Part shown: positions 1 to 5,297 of the stretch, piece after piece
Position numbering within the stretch: position 1 is the first letter of the stretch
Layout: each line of letters starts with the position of its first letter
Origin: an uncultured Gammaproteobacteria bacterium
Lineage (GTDB): Bacteria; Pseudomonadota; Gammaproteobacteria; Rariloculales; Rariloculaceae
Reading direction: 5' to 3'
Assembly: GCA_946887385.1 (NCBI GenBank)
Contig: CAMPKU010000107.1
Span: 1 to 14,098 of the forward strand
DNA length: 14,098 bases
Position numbers and translations under genes: made by a program
Notes under the pieces: generated by a model
The model's database searches: none
Seen by the model: the letters and a program-made list of their open reading frames with translations, nothing else
What the model was told of the DNA's origin: nothing

Positions 1-83
1 CGCTCACGGCCGAGGAAAAGAACCATGTGAGCCACCGCGGCGCGGCGCTGCGCGGGTTGGTTGAACTGCTGAAGAATCGATAG
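1..83 (+). CDS. rdgB: RdgB/HAM1 family XTP/dITP pyrophosphatase, C-terminal end only
   Basis: Only the last 26 codons are inside the window, read in the frame that starts at base 3 and ends with TAG at 81-83. The visible peptide begins LTAEEKNHVSHRGAALRGL and ends with KNR. The pattern 'L-x-x-E-E-K-N-x-x-S-H-R-x-x-A-L' is the typical C-terminus of RdgB/HAM1 proteins, where the Ser-His-Arg group contacts the purine base of the substrate. The family hydrolyses non-canonical purine nucleoside triphosphates (dITP, XTP) to the monophosphate and pyrophosphate, which keeps them out of DNA. The next plus-strand gene is over 330 bases away, so this is probably the last gene of its operon. The call rests on one short motif, so a related HAM1 paralogue cannot be excluded. 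Confidence 0.72.
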   Translation, partial: LTAEEKNHVSHRGAALRGLVELLKNR

Positions 84-216
84 GTTGGCAGCCCCTGGCA
101 CTCTTTCGAGCCGCGATTTATGCACACCCGCCCGAGGCTCGCATTGAAACAAGCGTGTTGCGCGCTCTTGTTCGAGGGCATGCCGCATTATCGCTTGCAA
201 CCCATTGAAAATGCTG

Positions 217-240
217 CGCTCTTGCGATTGAGCGTTTTTT
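217..240 (+). terminator. Candidate intrinsic terminator downstream of rdgB
   Basis: CGCTC at 217-221 pairs with GAGCG at 230-234 around an 8-nt loop and is followed at once by six T residues (235-240). The stem is only 5 bp but G+C-rich, and the T tract is clean. It lies 134 bases after the rdgB stop, so it could end read-through from that operon before rpmE. Confidence 0.45.
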
Positions 241-307
241 GACCAAATGACCGGAAATCGTTTCCCGCCGCTGTTTTGGCGCTGCACGGACCTCGTACTC
301 CACAGAG

Positions 308-316
308 TTATACACA
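308..316 (+). promoter_or_regulatory. DnaA-box-like 9-mer TTATACACA
   Basis: TTATACACA matches the DnaA-box consensus TTATNCACA exactly. It faces a second, perfect box on the other strand five bases downstream. Such boxes bind the initiator DnaA and are used at origins, at titration sites and in DnaA-controlled promoters. A lone pair is not an origin. Confidence 0.55.
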
Positions 317-321
317 GATTT

Positions 322-330
322 TGTGGATAA
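322..330 (-). promoter_or_regulatory. DnaA box, consensus TTATCCACA on the minus strand
   Basis: The plus strand reads TGTGGATAA, the reverse complement of the strongest DnaA-box form TTATCCACA. It forms a convergent pair with the box at 308-316, with GATTT between them. Its place about 85 bases before the rpmE start codon suggests a regulatory or titration role, which is inference. Confidence 0.6.
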
Positions 331-333
331 GCT

Positions 334-347
334 GGCCCGGCCGGGCC
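334..347. repeat. Perfect 14-bp palindrome beside the DnaA boxes
   Basis: GGCCCGGCCGGGCC reads the same on both strands and begins three bases after the downstream DnaA box. It could be a binding site for a dimeric regulator, or simply a by-product of high G+C content. No protein can be assigned. Confidence 0.4.
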
Positions 348-361
348 GTCGCCGCTGCGCC

Positions 362-390
362 TTGTGTTCGGCGCTGACGCGCATTATTCT
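362..390 (+). promoter_or_regulatory. Possible rpmE promoter
   Basis: A weak -35 (TTGTGT, 362-367) and a -10 (TATTCT, 385-390) are separated by 17 bases. Transcription would start near 397, giving a leader of about 18 nt that contains the GGAG ribosome binding site at 404-407. The hexamers match the sigma-70 consensus at only 3 and 4 of 6 positions. Confidence 0.3.
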
Positions 391-414
391 TCCGCGCCCG
401 CTCGGAGCCCGCCC

Positions 415-627
415 ATGAAGCAAGAAATCCACCCCAACTACACGGCCATCAAGGTGATTTGCTCGTGCGGCAATGAGTTCGTCACGCGCTCTACCTTGGG
501 CCAGGATCTGCACGTCGAGGTCTGCTCGTCGTGCCACCCGTTCTATACCGGCAAGCAAAAGATCGTCGATAGCGGCGGTCGCGTCGATAAGTTCCGCCGC
601 CGTTACGCCAAGGCCGCGAGCCAGTAG
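415..627 (+). CDS. rpmE: 50S ribosomal protein L31, zinc-binding type
   Basis: This encodes a 70-residue protein, the usual length for bacterial L31, a small protein of the large ribosomal subunit that helps bridge to the small subunit. The start MKQEIHPNY is the conserved family start. GGAG at 404-407, seven bases before this ATG, supports it over the in-frame ATG at 364. Four cysteines, C16 and C18 (CSC) and C37 and C40 (CSSC), form the zinc site of the 'C+' type, which is the form replaced by a zinc-free paralogue under zinc starvation in some bacteria. The conserved HPFYTGKQK segment follows the last cysteine. The gene stands alone and converges on the conserved gene at 653-1282, with 25 bases between the stop codons. 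Paired DnaA boxes upstream are unusual for this gene. Confidence 0.97.
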   Translation: MKQEIHPNYTAIKVICSCGNEFVTRSTLGQDLHVEVCSSCHPFYTGKQKIVDSGGRVDKFRRRYAKAASQ

Positions 628-637
628 AGCAGCGGGG

Positions 638-652
638 CGAGCGCTCCGCTCG
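638..652. terminator. Hairpin between the converging rpmE and 653-1282 genes
   Basis: CGAGCG (638-643) and CGCTCG (647-652) form a 6-bp stem with a 3-base loop, exactly between the two converging stop codons at 627 and 653. There is no T tract on either strand, so intrinsic termination would be weak. The position nevertheless fits a shared transcript end. Confidence 0.3.
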
Positions 653-1282
653 TCAGACGGGGGCCGGCTCGAGCAGTGCCAACACGGCCGAGCGCGACGC
701 CCGCCGCATCGGCTTGCCGTCGATGGGACTTAGCGGCGCATGCGCCGACCCTCGTTCGGGAAACACCATGACCTCGAGCTCCTCCTCGTCGACGGTCAAG
801 TCGTAGCCCGGGATCTGCTCGGCGCTCTCCCGGCGGAAGCGATAGCGCCGCTGGCTATCGCGTAACCGCAAGCCCCGATCCTCGAGCGCGGCCGCGACGG
901 CCTCGGGCGCGTCGCTGAACACGTGTAGCTCGATCGCCGAGGTCTCGGTCGCAGTGCCTTCCAGCACGGGCCCCACGAGCTTCGGGCGAAACGCCTCGAG
1001 CAGCGCCATCACGTCGCTTGCCACGGAGCGCCGCTTCGCGAGGCGTCGATCGCGTGCCTCGGGCTCGAACAGGCGCTGGCGCTCGATCAGACGCTCCTGA
1101 ATCTCCTCGTTGCTCGGCAGCGCGCCGGCTTGCGTGCGCACACCCAGGCGTTCCGCGGCCTTGCGCTTCGCCAGCGCGAAGTCTTGGATGCCGTGCTCGC
1201 TGATGAGCCGGGCGGCCTCGTCGGCGAGCTGTTGCCGCACGTCCGAGGGCAAGCGGGGGGAGCTGCGACGACGCGCGTTCAT
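653..1282 (-). CDS. Conserved hypothetical protein, possible nucleotidyltransferase-like fold
   Basis: This 209-residue, mostly soluble and charged protein has no signal peptide or membrane segment. Residues 20-47 (DEAARLISEHGIQDFALAKR and onward) look like a helical N-terminal part. Residues 103-135 (GPVLEGTATETSAIELHVF, then a helix) resemble the Gly-rich start of a nucleotidyltransferase-like fold. From memory, similar proteins are common in Beta- and Gammaproteobacteria and are often misnamed UDP-N-acetylmuramate-alanine ligase; nothing here resembles that enzyme. It lies 13 bases after the PBP1a stop on the same strand, with a strong ribosome binding site (GGGAGGG on the coding strand) before its ATG, so the two are probably co-transcribed. 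That hints at a link to the cell wall or envelope, but the function is unknown. The C-terminal 35 residues look poorly structured. Confidence 0.75.
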   Translation of the reverse strand: MNARRRSSPRLPSDVRQQLADEAARLISEHGIQDFALAKRKAAERLGVRTQAGALPSNEEIQERLIERQRLFEPEARDRRLAKRRSVASDVMALLEAFRPKLVGPVLEGTATETSAIELHVFSDAPEAVAAALEDRGLRLRDSQRRYRFRRESAEQIPGYDLTVDEEELEVMVFPERGSAHAPLSPIDGKPMRRASRSAVLALLEPAPV

Positions 1283-1295
1283 CGCACCCTCCCGC

Positions 1296-3806
1296 TCAGA
1301 AGATGTGGCCCGGCCGCGTGCCGGATCCCGGCTGCTGCGAGTCGAGCGGCGCCAAGAAACTGCCTTGCTCGCGCTCCGGTAAATTGTCGATGTCGAACTT
1401 TTCGAAGATGCTGTCGGGCGAGCCGTCGCCGTCGATGAGGCCGGTCTCGGGATTGATGCGGTACTCGACGATACCGGGCGGCCGCTTCAGCGATCGCTCG
1501 GGAGTGCCGTCGAGCGCCTCGCGCATGAAGTCGATCCACATCGGGATGGCGGTTGTGCCGCCCTGCTCGTTGCCGCCGAGCGGCCGGAACTGATCGAATC
1601 CGACCCACGCGGCGCCGACCACGCTGGGGTTGAAGCCGACGAACCACGTATCGCGGCCTTCGTTCGTCGTGCCGGTTTTGCCCGCGAGGTCGTCGCGCTT
1701 CAGCTCGCGCCGCGCGCGATTGCCCGAGCCATAACGCACCACGTCGAGCAGCATGTCGGAGATGAGATAAGCGTTGCGCGCCGAGATCGCGCGCGGCGCT
1801 GCGCGCTGCTTCGGATACAGCTCGGTGATATCGGAGACGAGTTCAGGCTTCGGCTCCTCGAGCGCCGCGGGAGTCTCGGGCGGTGCGTTGCAGTCCGGGC
1901 AAATCAGCGGCTTGCTCTCGTAGAGCACCTCGCCGTCGGCCGTCACGACGCGGTCGATGAAATACGGCGTCACCTTGTAGCCGCCGTTCGCGAACGTCGC
2001 ATAGCCTGCCGTGATCTGCAACGGCGAGACGCCGCCTGCGCCGAGTGCCAACGATAGGTCGTTCGGCACCGCCACGCCGTCAAAGCCGAAGCGCTTAATG
2101 TGACTGATCGCGGCCGGCACGGTGATGCGCTGGAGGATCTTGATCGAGACCGAGTTCATCGACTCGAACAAAGCCTCGCGCAGCCGCGAGGGGCCGAAAT
2201 ATTTGCCGCCGAAATTCTCCGGCCGCCAGACGCGCTCGAGCGCGGCCTGATAGCCGACGTCGGGCGGCGCGTCGAGCTCTACCGTGGCCGGCGTGTAGCC
2301 GTTCTCGAACGCCGCCGAGTACACGAACGGCTTGAACGACGAGCCCGGCTGGCGCTCCGCTTGCGTCGCGCGATTGTAGCTGCTCAAGAAGAAATCGAGG
2401 CCGCCGTTCAATGCGACGATGGCGCCGTCGAGCGGATCGACGGCAACGAACGCGCCTTGCACTTCCGGTATCTGCGCGAGCCGCCAGCCTGCCTCCGCCG
2501 TGCGCCGAAAGCGCACGATGTCGCCGCGCGCGAGCACGGCCGCCACGGTGTCGGGCGCAGGGCCTTTCACCTCATCGTTGACGAACGGCCCCGCCCAGGC
2601 GACGGCGTCGAGGCCGATCGTTTGCTCGCCGTGCGCCGCAAAGAACACGCGCGCGCTGACGTCGTCGGCGGCGAGCACGATCGCGCTCTCGTAGTCGAGC
2701 AGCGGACCGTAGTCGTCGAGCAGCGCGCGCAGCGCATCGCGCGCGAGCTCGTCCGCGGCGGCGAGCGTTTCGTCGCCGGCGGCCGGCGCGATTTCCGGAA
2801 GCTCGATGCGCGCGATCGGCCCGCGATAGCCGTGCCGCTCGTCGTAGGCGCTCAGCGTGTTGCGGATGGCGCGGTTCGAAGCCGCCTGCAAGCGGCTGTC
2901 GAGCGTCGTCGTAACCTTGAGCCCCGCCGTCATAGCGGCCGGGCCGAACAGCGCGACGAGCTGGGCGCGCACCATCTCCGCAACGTAAGGCGCGGCGAGC
3001 TGCCGTTGCGGGCCGAATTCGCGGCCGAGAATGGGCTCGGCCAGCGCCCCATCGTATTGCTCGTTGTCGATCGCGCCGGTCTCGAGCATGCGCCGCAGCA
3101 CGTAAGCGCGCCGCGTTTTAGCGGCATCGACGCTCGCCACGGGGTTCCATTCGTTGGGGCGCTGCGGAATGCCGGCGAGGATCGCGATCTCCGAGACCGT
3201 GAGCTCGCCGAGCGACTTGCCGAAGTAGGCCTGCGCGGCCGTGGCCACGCCGTAATAGCGCCCGCCGAAAAGGCCGGTGTTCAAGTACAGCTCGAGGATC
3301 TCTTCCTTGGTGAACTCGAGCTCCATGCGGTACGCGACGATCCACTCTTTGTACTTCGCGACGAAGCGGTCGAAGCCCGAGCTCAATCCCGCTCGCTTCA
3401 TGATGTCGAGCGTGCGCGGAACCTGCTGGGTGATGGTGCTGCCGCCGACGTTCCCGCCGCTCGCGCGCAGCTCGTTGAGCGCGCCGCGGATCACGCCGCG
3501 CCAGTCGATACCGGGGTGCTCGAAGAAGTGCTCGTCCTCGGCGGCGACGACGGCCTTCACCAGCAGCGGCGGTATGTCCTCGTAGGCGACGGGCGTGCGC
3601 TTCTGCTCGCCGAATTCTTGGATGAGCCGGCCATCGCGGCTGTAGATCTGCAACGGCACCGCAATTTTGATGTCGCGCAGCTCGGCGGCCTGCGGAATGT
3701 CGGGTGCGAGATAGTAGTACGCCCCGATGAGCACCCCGGCCAGGGCCACGACACCCGCCAGCCCCGCGGCCAGAATTGTCAGCAAAATCTGCGAGTAAGG
3801 TTTCAT
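1296..3806 (-). CDS. mrcA: Penicillin-binding protein 1A, bifunctional transglycosylase/transpeptidase
   Basis: This 836-residue class A PBP (ponA in Pseudomonas naming) polymerises lipid II and cross-links peptidoglycan in the periplasm. An N-terminal anchor lies at about residues 7-32. The GT51 transglycosylase domain (about 55-240) has the catalytic Glu90 in EDEHFFEHPG, GGSTITQQ at 121-128 and EILELYLN at 169-176. An OB-like insert lies at about 320-450. The transpeptidase domain (about 450-760) has the nucleophile Ser489 in SSFK, SMN at 549-551 and KTGTT at 710-714. Length and order fit PBP1a of Beta- and Gammaproteobacteria. Two oddities are visible: motif III reads AKYKE at 150-154 where RKxxE is usual, and a CPDC pair sits at 636-639. 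The start codon has no clear ribosome binding site; a TAGAAT -10-like box lies 12 bases upstream (3819-3824 on the complement). It is divergent from pilMNOPQ, as in many relatives. Confidence 0.95.
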   Translation of the reverse strand: MKPYSQILLTILAAGLAGVVALAGVLIGAYYYLAPDIPQAAELRDIKIAVPLQIYSRDGRLIQEFGEQKRTPVAYEDIPPLLVKAVVAAEDEHFFEHPGIDWRGVIRGALNELRASGGNVGGSTITQQVPRTLDIMKRAGLSSGFDRFVAKYKEWIVAYRMELEFTKEEILELYLNTGLFGGRYYGVATAAQAYFGKSLGELTVSEIAILAGIPQRPNEWNPVASVDAAKTRRAYVLRRMLETGAIDNEQYDGALAEPILGREFGPQRQLAAPYVAEMVRAQLVALFGPAAMTAGLKVTTTLDSRLQAASNRAIRNTLSAYDERHGYRGPIARIELPEIAPAAGDETLAAADELARDALRALLDDYGPLLDYESAIVLAADDVSARVFFAAHGEQTIGLDAVAWAGPFVNDEVKGPAPDTVAAVLARGDIVRFRRTAEAGWRLAQIPEVQGAFVAVDPLDGAIVALNGGLDFFLSSYNRATQAERQPGSSFKPFVYSAAFENGYTPATVELDAPPDVGYQAALERVWRPENFGGKYFGPSRLREALFESMNSVSIKILQRITVPAAISHIKRFGFDGVAVPNDLSLALGAGGVSPLQITAGYATFANGGYKVTPYFIDRVVTADGEVLYESKPLICPDCNAPPETPAALEEPKPELVSDITELYPKQRAAPRAISARNAYLISDMLLDVVRYGSGNRARRELKRDDLAGKTGTTNEGRDTWFVGFNPSVVGAAWVGFDQFRPLGGNEQGGTTAIPMWIDFMREALDGTPERSLKRPPGIVEYRINPETGLIDGDGSPDSIFEKFDIDNLPEREQGSFLAPLDSQQPGSGTRPGHIF

Positions 3807-3829
3807 GTTAGAAGTTGCATTCTACGCCC

Positions 3830-3858
3830 TTGCCAGCGATTAGGCCTTTGTGCATAGT
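3830..3858 (+). promoter_or_regulatory. Sigma-70-like promoter driving the riboswitch and pil operon
   Basis: The -35 TTGCCA (3830-3835) and -10 CATAGT (3853-3858) are separated by 17 bases. Both match consensus at 4 of 6 positions. Transcription would begin near 3864-3866, immediately before the aptamer, which is the geometry expected for a riboswitch at the 5' end of an mRNA. It fires away from mrcA, whose start codon is only about 25 bases upstream of the -35. Confidence 0.5.
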
Positions 3859-3861
3859 CCG

Positions 3862-3955
3862 CGGCGTCAGGGCAAACCCATCGAAAGGTGGGGACGCAAA
3901 GCCTCCGGTCTACGGGCGCGGTGACGAGCCGCAACTAGGATAGCGGGGCTGCCGG
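3862..3955 (+). promoter_or_regulatory. Cyclic-di-GMP-I riboswitch (GEMM-I) aptamer
   Basis: The aptamer follows the GEMM-I pattern nearly base for base when compared from memory with the Vibrio cholerae Vc2 aptamer. It opens with AGGGCAAACC (3869-3878). A 6-bp hairpin follows (3877-3882 with 3887-3892) capped by a GAAA tetraloop (3883-3886). Then come GGGACGCAAAGCCTCCGG (3891-3908), a variable hairpin (GCGG 3918-3921 with CCGC 3929-3932), and the closing strand TAGCGGGGCTGCCG (3941-3954). G3872, A3899 and C3952 fall where the ligand-contacting G20, A47 and C92 of Vc2 should be. GGCA (3871-3874) can pair with TGCC (3950-3953). It binds the second messenger cyclic di-GMP and should control the downstream pilMNOPQ operon. 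Whether it acts as an ON or OFF switch cannot be read directly. Confidence 0.9.
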
Positions 3956-3976
3956 AGCAAAACATCGGGGCTGCCG
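3944..3976 (+). repeat. 11-nt direct repeat duplicating the aptamer's closing strand
   Basis: CGGGGCTGCCG occurs at 3944-3954, inside the riboswitch as its 3' strand, and again unchanged at 3966-3976, 22 bases later. Both copies contain TGCC, which can pair with GGCA at 3871-3874. The second copy also contains GCTG, which can pair with CAGC just before the U5 tract. This makes it a good candidate for the switching sequence of the expression platform. Confidence 0.75.
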
Positions 3977-4008
3977 TTTGGAGACACCCGAGGCTTCGTC
4001 AGCTTTTT
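3968..4008 (+). terminator. Candidate riboswitch-controlled terminator
   Basis: Bases 3968-3976 (GGGCTGCCG) can pair with 3997-4005 (CGTCAGCTT): six Watson-Crick pairs, two G-U pairs and one C/T mismatch, closing a 20-nt loop that contains smaller stems. T4004-T4008 follow. The same 3' arm could instead pair with the first repeat copy inside the aptamer, so aptamer folding and this hairpin may be coupled. The stem is weak and the loop large, so the call is tentative. Confidence 0.35.
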
Positions 4009-4052
4009 CCGCGTTCCACCCGCAATGCTGAGGGGCCCGTTTCGGCCTAGCA

Positions 4053-4081
4053 CGGAATCCAGTCACAGTCGGCAGATTCCG
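4053..4081 (+). other. Leader hairpin 1
   Basis: CGGAATC (4053-4059) pairs perfectly with GATTCCG (4075-4081), giving a 7-bp stem with a 15-nt loop. No T tract follows, so it is not a standard terminator. It is part of the structured pilM leader. Confidence 0.55.
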
Positions 4082-4087
4082 CTTCGG

Positions 4088-4138
4088 CTCGCCCAGACTG
4101 GCGGGTTTAGGCTCGATCGGAAGATCGAGAGACCCGTC
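4088..4138 (+). other. Leader hairpins 2a/2b, mutually exclusive
   Basis: CTCGCC (4088-4093) can pair with GGCGGG (4100-4105, one T-G pair) in a short hairpin followed by TTTA. Alternatively GGCGGGT (4100-4106) pairs with ACCCGTC (4132-4138, one G-T pair) as the base of a long stem that encloses a perfect 7-bp hairpin, CTCGATC (4112-4118) with GATCGAG (4123-4129) and a GGAA tetraloop. The shared strand 4100-4105 makes the two folds exclusive, the hallmark of an RNA switch or attenuator. Confidence 0.5.
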
Positions 4139-4149
4139 ACAACGGTGTC

Positions 4150-4169
4150 TATCTCGAGTGAGATATAGT
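4150..4169 (+). promoter_or_regulatory. Leader hairpin 3 overlapping a possible second -10 box
   Basis: TATCTC (4150-4155) and GAGATA (4160-4165) form a perfect 6-bp stem with a GAGT loop. TATAGT at 4164-4169 matches the -10 consensus at 5 of 6 positions, but no convincing -35 lies 16-18 bases upstream. If it is a promoter, it would give a riboswitch-free pilM transcript with a leader of about 60 nt. Confidence 0.3.
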
Positions 4170-4235
4170 TAAATTGGGCAGTTGAAGACACGTGTAGGAT
4201 TCTAACCCAACCTCCCGTGGTGGAAAGGAAAAATT

Positions 4236-5297
4236 GTGTTTGCTACGCGTCGGAAAGGATCTTTGGTAGGCCTCGATATCACGACCTCGTCCGTCAAGCT
4301 CATCGAGCTCGTCGAGAGCGGCCGCGGATTTCGGGTCGAAGCCTACGCCGCCGAGCCAACACCGCCGAACGCCATCAATGAGAAGGCCATCGTCGATGCC
4401 GACGCCGTCGGCGAGGCGATTCGCCGCGCTCACAAGCGTGCCGGCACGAAAACGCGCGAAGCCGCGATCGCGATCAGCGGCGACGCTGCGATCACGAAAG
4501 TCATCCAGATGCCGAAGAACCTGGGCAGCAACGATCTCGAAGGCCAGGTCGAGCTTCAGGCGGATCAATACATTCCGTTCCCGATGGAGGAAGTGAGCTT
4601 CGACTTCGAAGTCATCGGCGACAGCGAGCGCGATCCCGACATGGTCGACGTGCTACTCGTGGCCACCCGCACCGAGAACGTCGAGCAACGCCAGGTCGCA
4701 GTCGAAGCCGCCGGCCTGCAGGCCCGTGTCGTCGACGTCGAAGCCTTCGCCGTCGAGAATGCGTGCCAACTGCTCACGCACCAGATGCCGGATGCCGGCG
4801 CCGACAAATTCATCGCCATCGTCGACTTCGGTGCCAGCACCACCACGTTCAGCGTGCTCAAAGATCTGAAGGTCATCTATACGCGCGACTTCGCGTTCGG
4901 CGGGCAGCAGCTCACCGAGGAAATCATGCGCACGTATGGCTTGAGCATGGAAGATGCGGGCCGCGCGAAGAAGGAAGGCGGCTTGCCGAGCAACTATCAG
5001 CCCGAGGTGCTCGACGCGTTCATCGACGACATGTCGCAGCAAGTGAGCCGCTCGCTGCAATTTTTCCTCGCTTCCGGCAGCGGCCGGGAGCAACCGGATC
5101 AGATTCTGATTTGCGGCGGCTGCGCCAACATTCCCGGCGTCGCCGACGTGATCGGCAGCCGCGTGGGCATCGGCACGCAGATCGGCGATCCCCTGGGCCA
5201 AATGAAGATTTCGGGCCGCGCCAAGTCGCAGGGCGTGGATCGAGACGCTACGGCGTTATTGACCGCGTGCGGCCTCGCATTGAGGAGCTTCGACTAA
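4236..5297 (+). CDS. pilM: Type IV pilus assembly protein PilM, actin-like ATPase
   Basis: This encodes a 353-residue cytoplasmic protein of the FtsA/actin fold, normal length for PilM. It binds the cytoplasmic tail of PilN and couples the inner-membrane alignment complex to the motor side of the type IV pilus machine. The phosphate-1 segment GLDITTSSVKLIEL is at residues 12-25, phosphate-2 (IVDFGASTTTFSVL) at about 195-208, and the adenosine segment (LICGGCANIPG) at 291-301. Translation starts at GTG 4236, supported by AAAGGA at 4224-4229 six bases upstream and by the conserved start of the family directly before the phosphate-1 motif. It is the first gene of pilMNOPQ and sits about 370 nt behind the predicted transcription start, with the c-di-GMP riboswitch in between. 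Its stop codon overlaps the pilN start (TAATG). Confidence 0.97.
   Translation: MFATRRKGSLVGLDITTSSVKLIELVESGRGFRVEAYAAEPTPPNAINEKAIVDADAVGEAIRRAHKRAGTKTREAAIAISGDAAITKVIQMPKNLGSNDLEGQVELQADQYIPFPMEEVSFDFEVIGDSERDPDMVDVLLVATRTENVEQRQVAVEAAGLQARVVDVEAFAVENACQLLTHQMPDAGADKFIAIVDFGASTTTFSVLKDLKVIYTRDFAFGGQQLTEEIMRTYGLSMEDAGRAKKEGGLPSNYQPEVLDAFIDDMSQQVSRSLQFFLASGSGREQPDQILICGGCANIPGVADVIGSRVGIGTQIGDPLGQMKISGRAKSQGVDRDATALLTACGLALRSFD

Larger units (their letters stand above)
84..414. other. Intergenic region between rdgB and rpmE
   Basis: No gene can be supported in these 331 bases. The region holds a terminator-like hairpin with a T6 tract (217-240), two DnaA-box-like 9-mers facing each other (308-316 and 322-330), a 14-bp perfect palindrome (334-347), a possible rpmE promoter (362-390) and the rpmE ribosome binding site GGAG at 404-407. 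A looser inverted repeat, CGAGCC at 107-112 and GGCTCG at 136-141, could form a 6-bp stem with a 23-nt loop. It has no T tract behind it. Confidence 0.6.
3807..4235 (+). other. Structured leader between mrcA and pilM
   Basis: These 429 bases hold no supported gene. In order they contain a promoter (3830-3858), a c-di-GMP-I riboswitch aptamer (3862-3955), an exact repeat of its 3' strand (3966-3976), a U5 tract (4004-4008) that could end a weak terminator, three or four strong hairpins (4053-4165), a second possible -10 (4164-4169), the perfect palindrome ACACGTGT (4188-4195) and the pilM ribosome binding site (AAAGGA, 4224-4229). The amount of predicted RNA structure is far above chance for an ordinary promoter region. 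Confidence 0.7.

Noticed and set aside
84..98. Sigma-54-like -24/-12 element (TTGGCAG...TGGCA)
   Set aside because: The spacing between the GG and GC pairs is one base short, which normally abolishes sigma-54 promoter activity, and no gene follows at a suitable distance.
299..347. Chromosome replication origin
   Set aside because: Only two DnaA boxes are present, with no AT-rich unwinding region and no dnaA, dnaN, gidA or parAB neighbours.
118..558. Minus-strand open frame across the rpmE upstream region
   Set aside because: It runs antisense into rpmE and through the DnaA boxes, and shows no coding features.
2100..3857. Long plus-strand open frame (585 codons) opposite mrcA
   Set aside because: Its product is Arg/Glu/Ala-rich low-complexity sequence with no recognisable domain, and it is antisense to a certain PBP1a gene. 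Such frames arise from G+C-rich third codon positions.
4025..4168. Short open frame (47 codons) in the pilM leader
   Set aside because: There is no ribosome binding site before its ATG and its codons pass through all the leader hairpins. A leader peptide is possible but unsupported.
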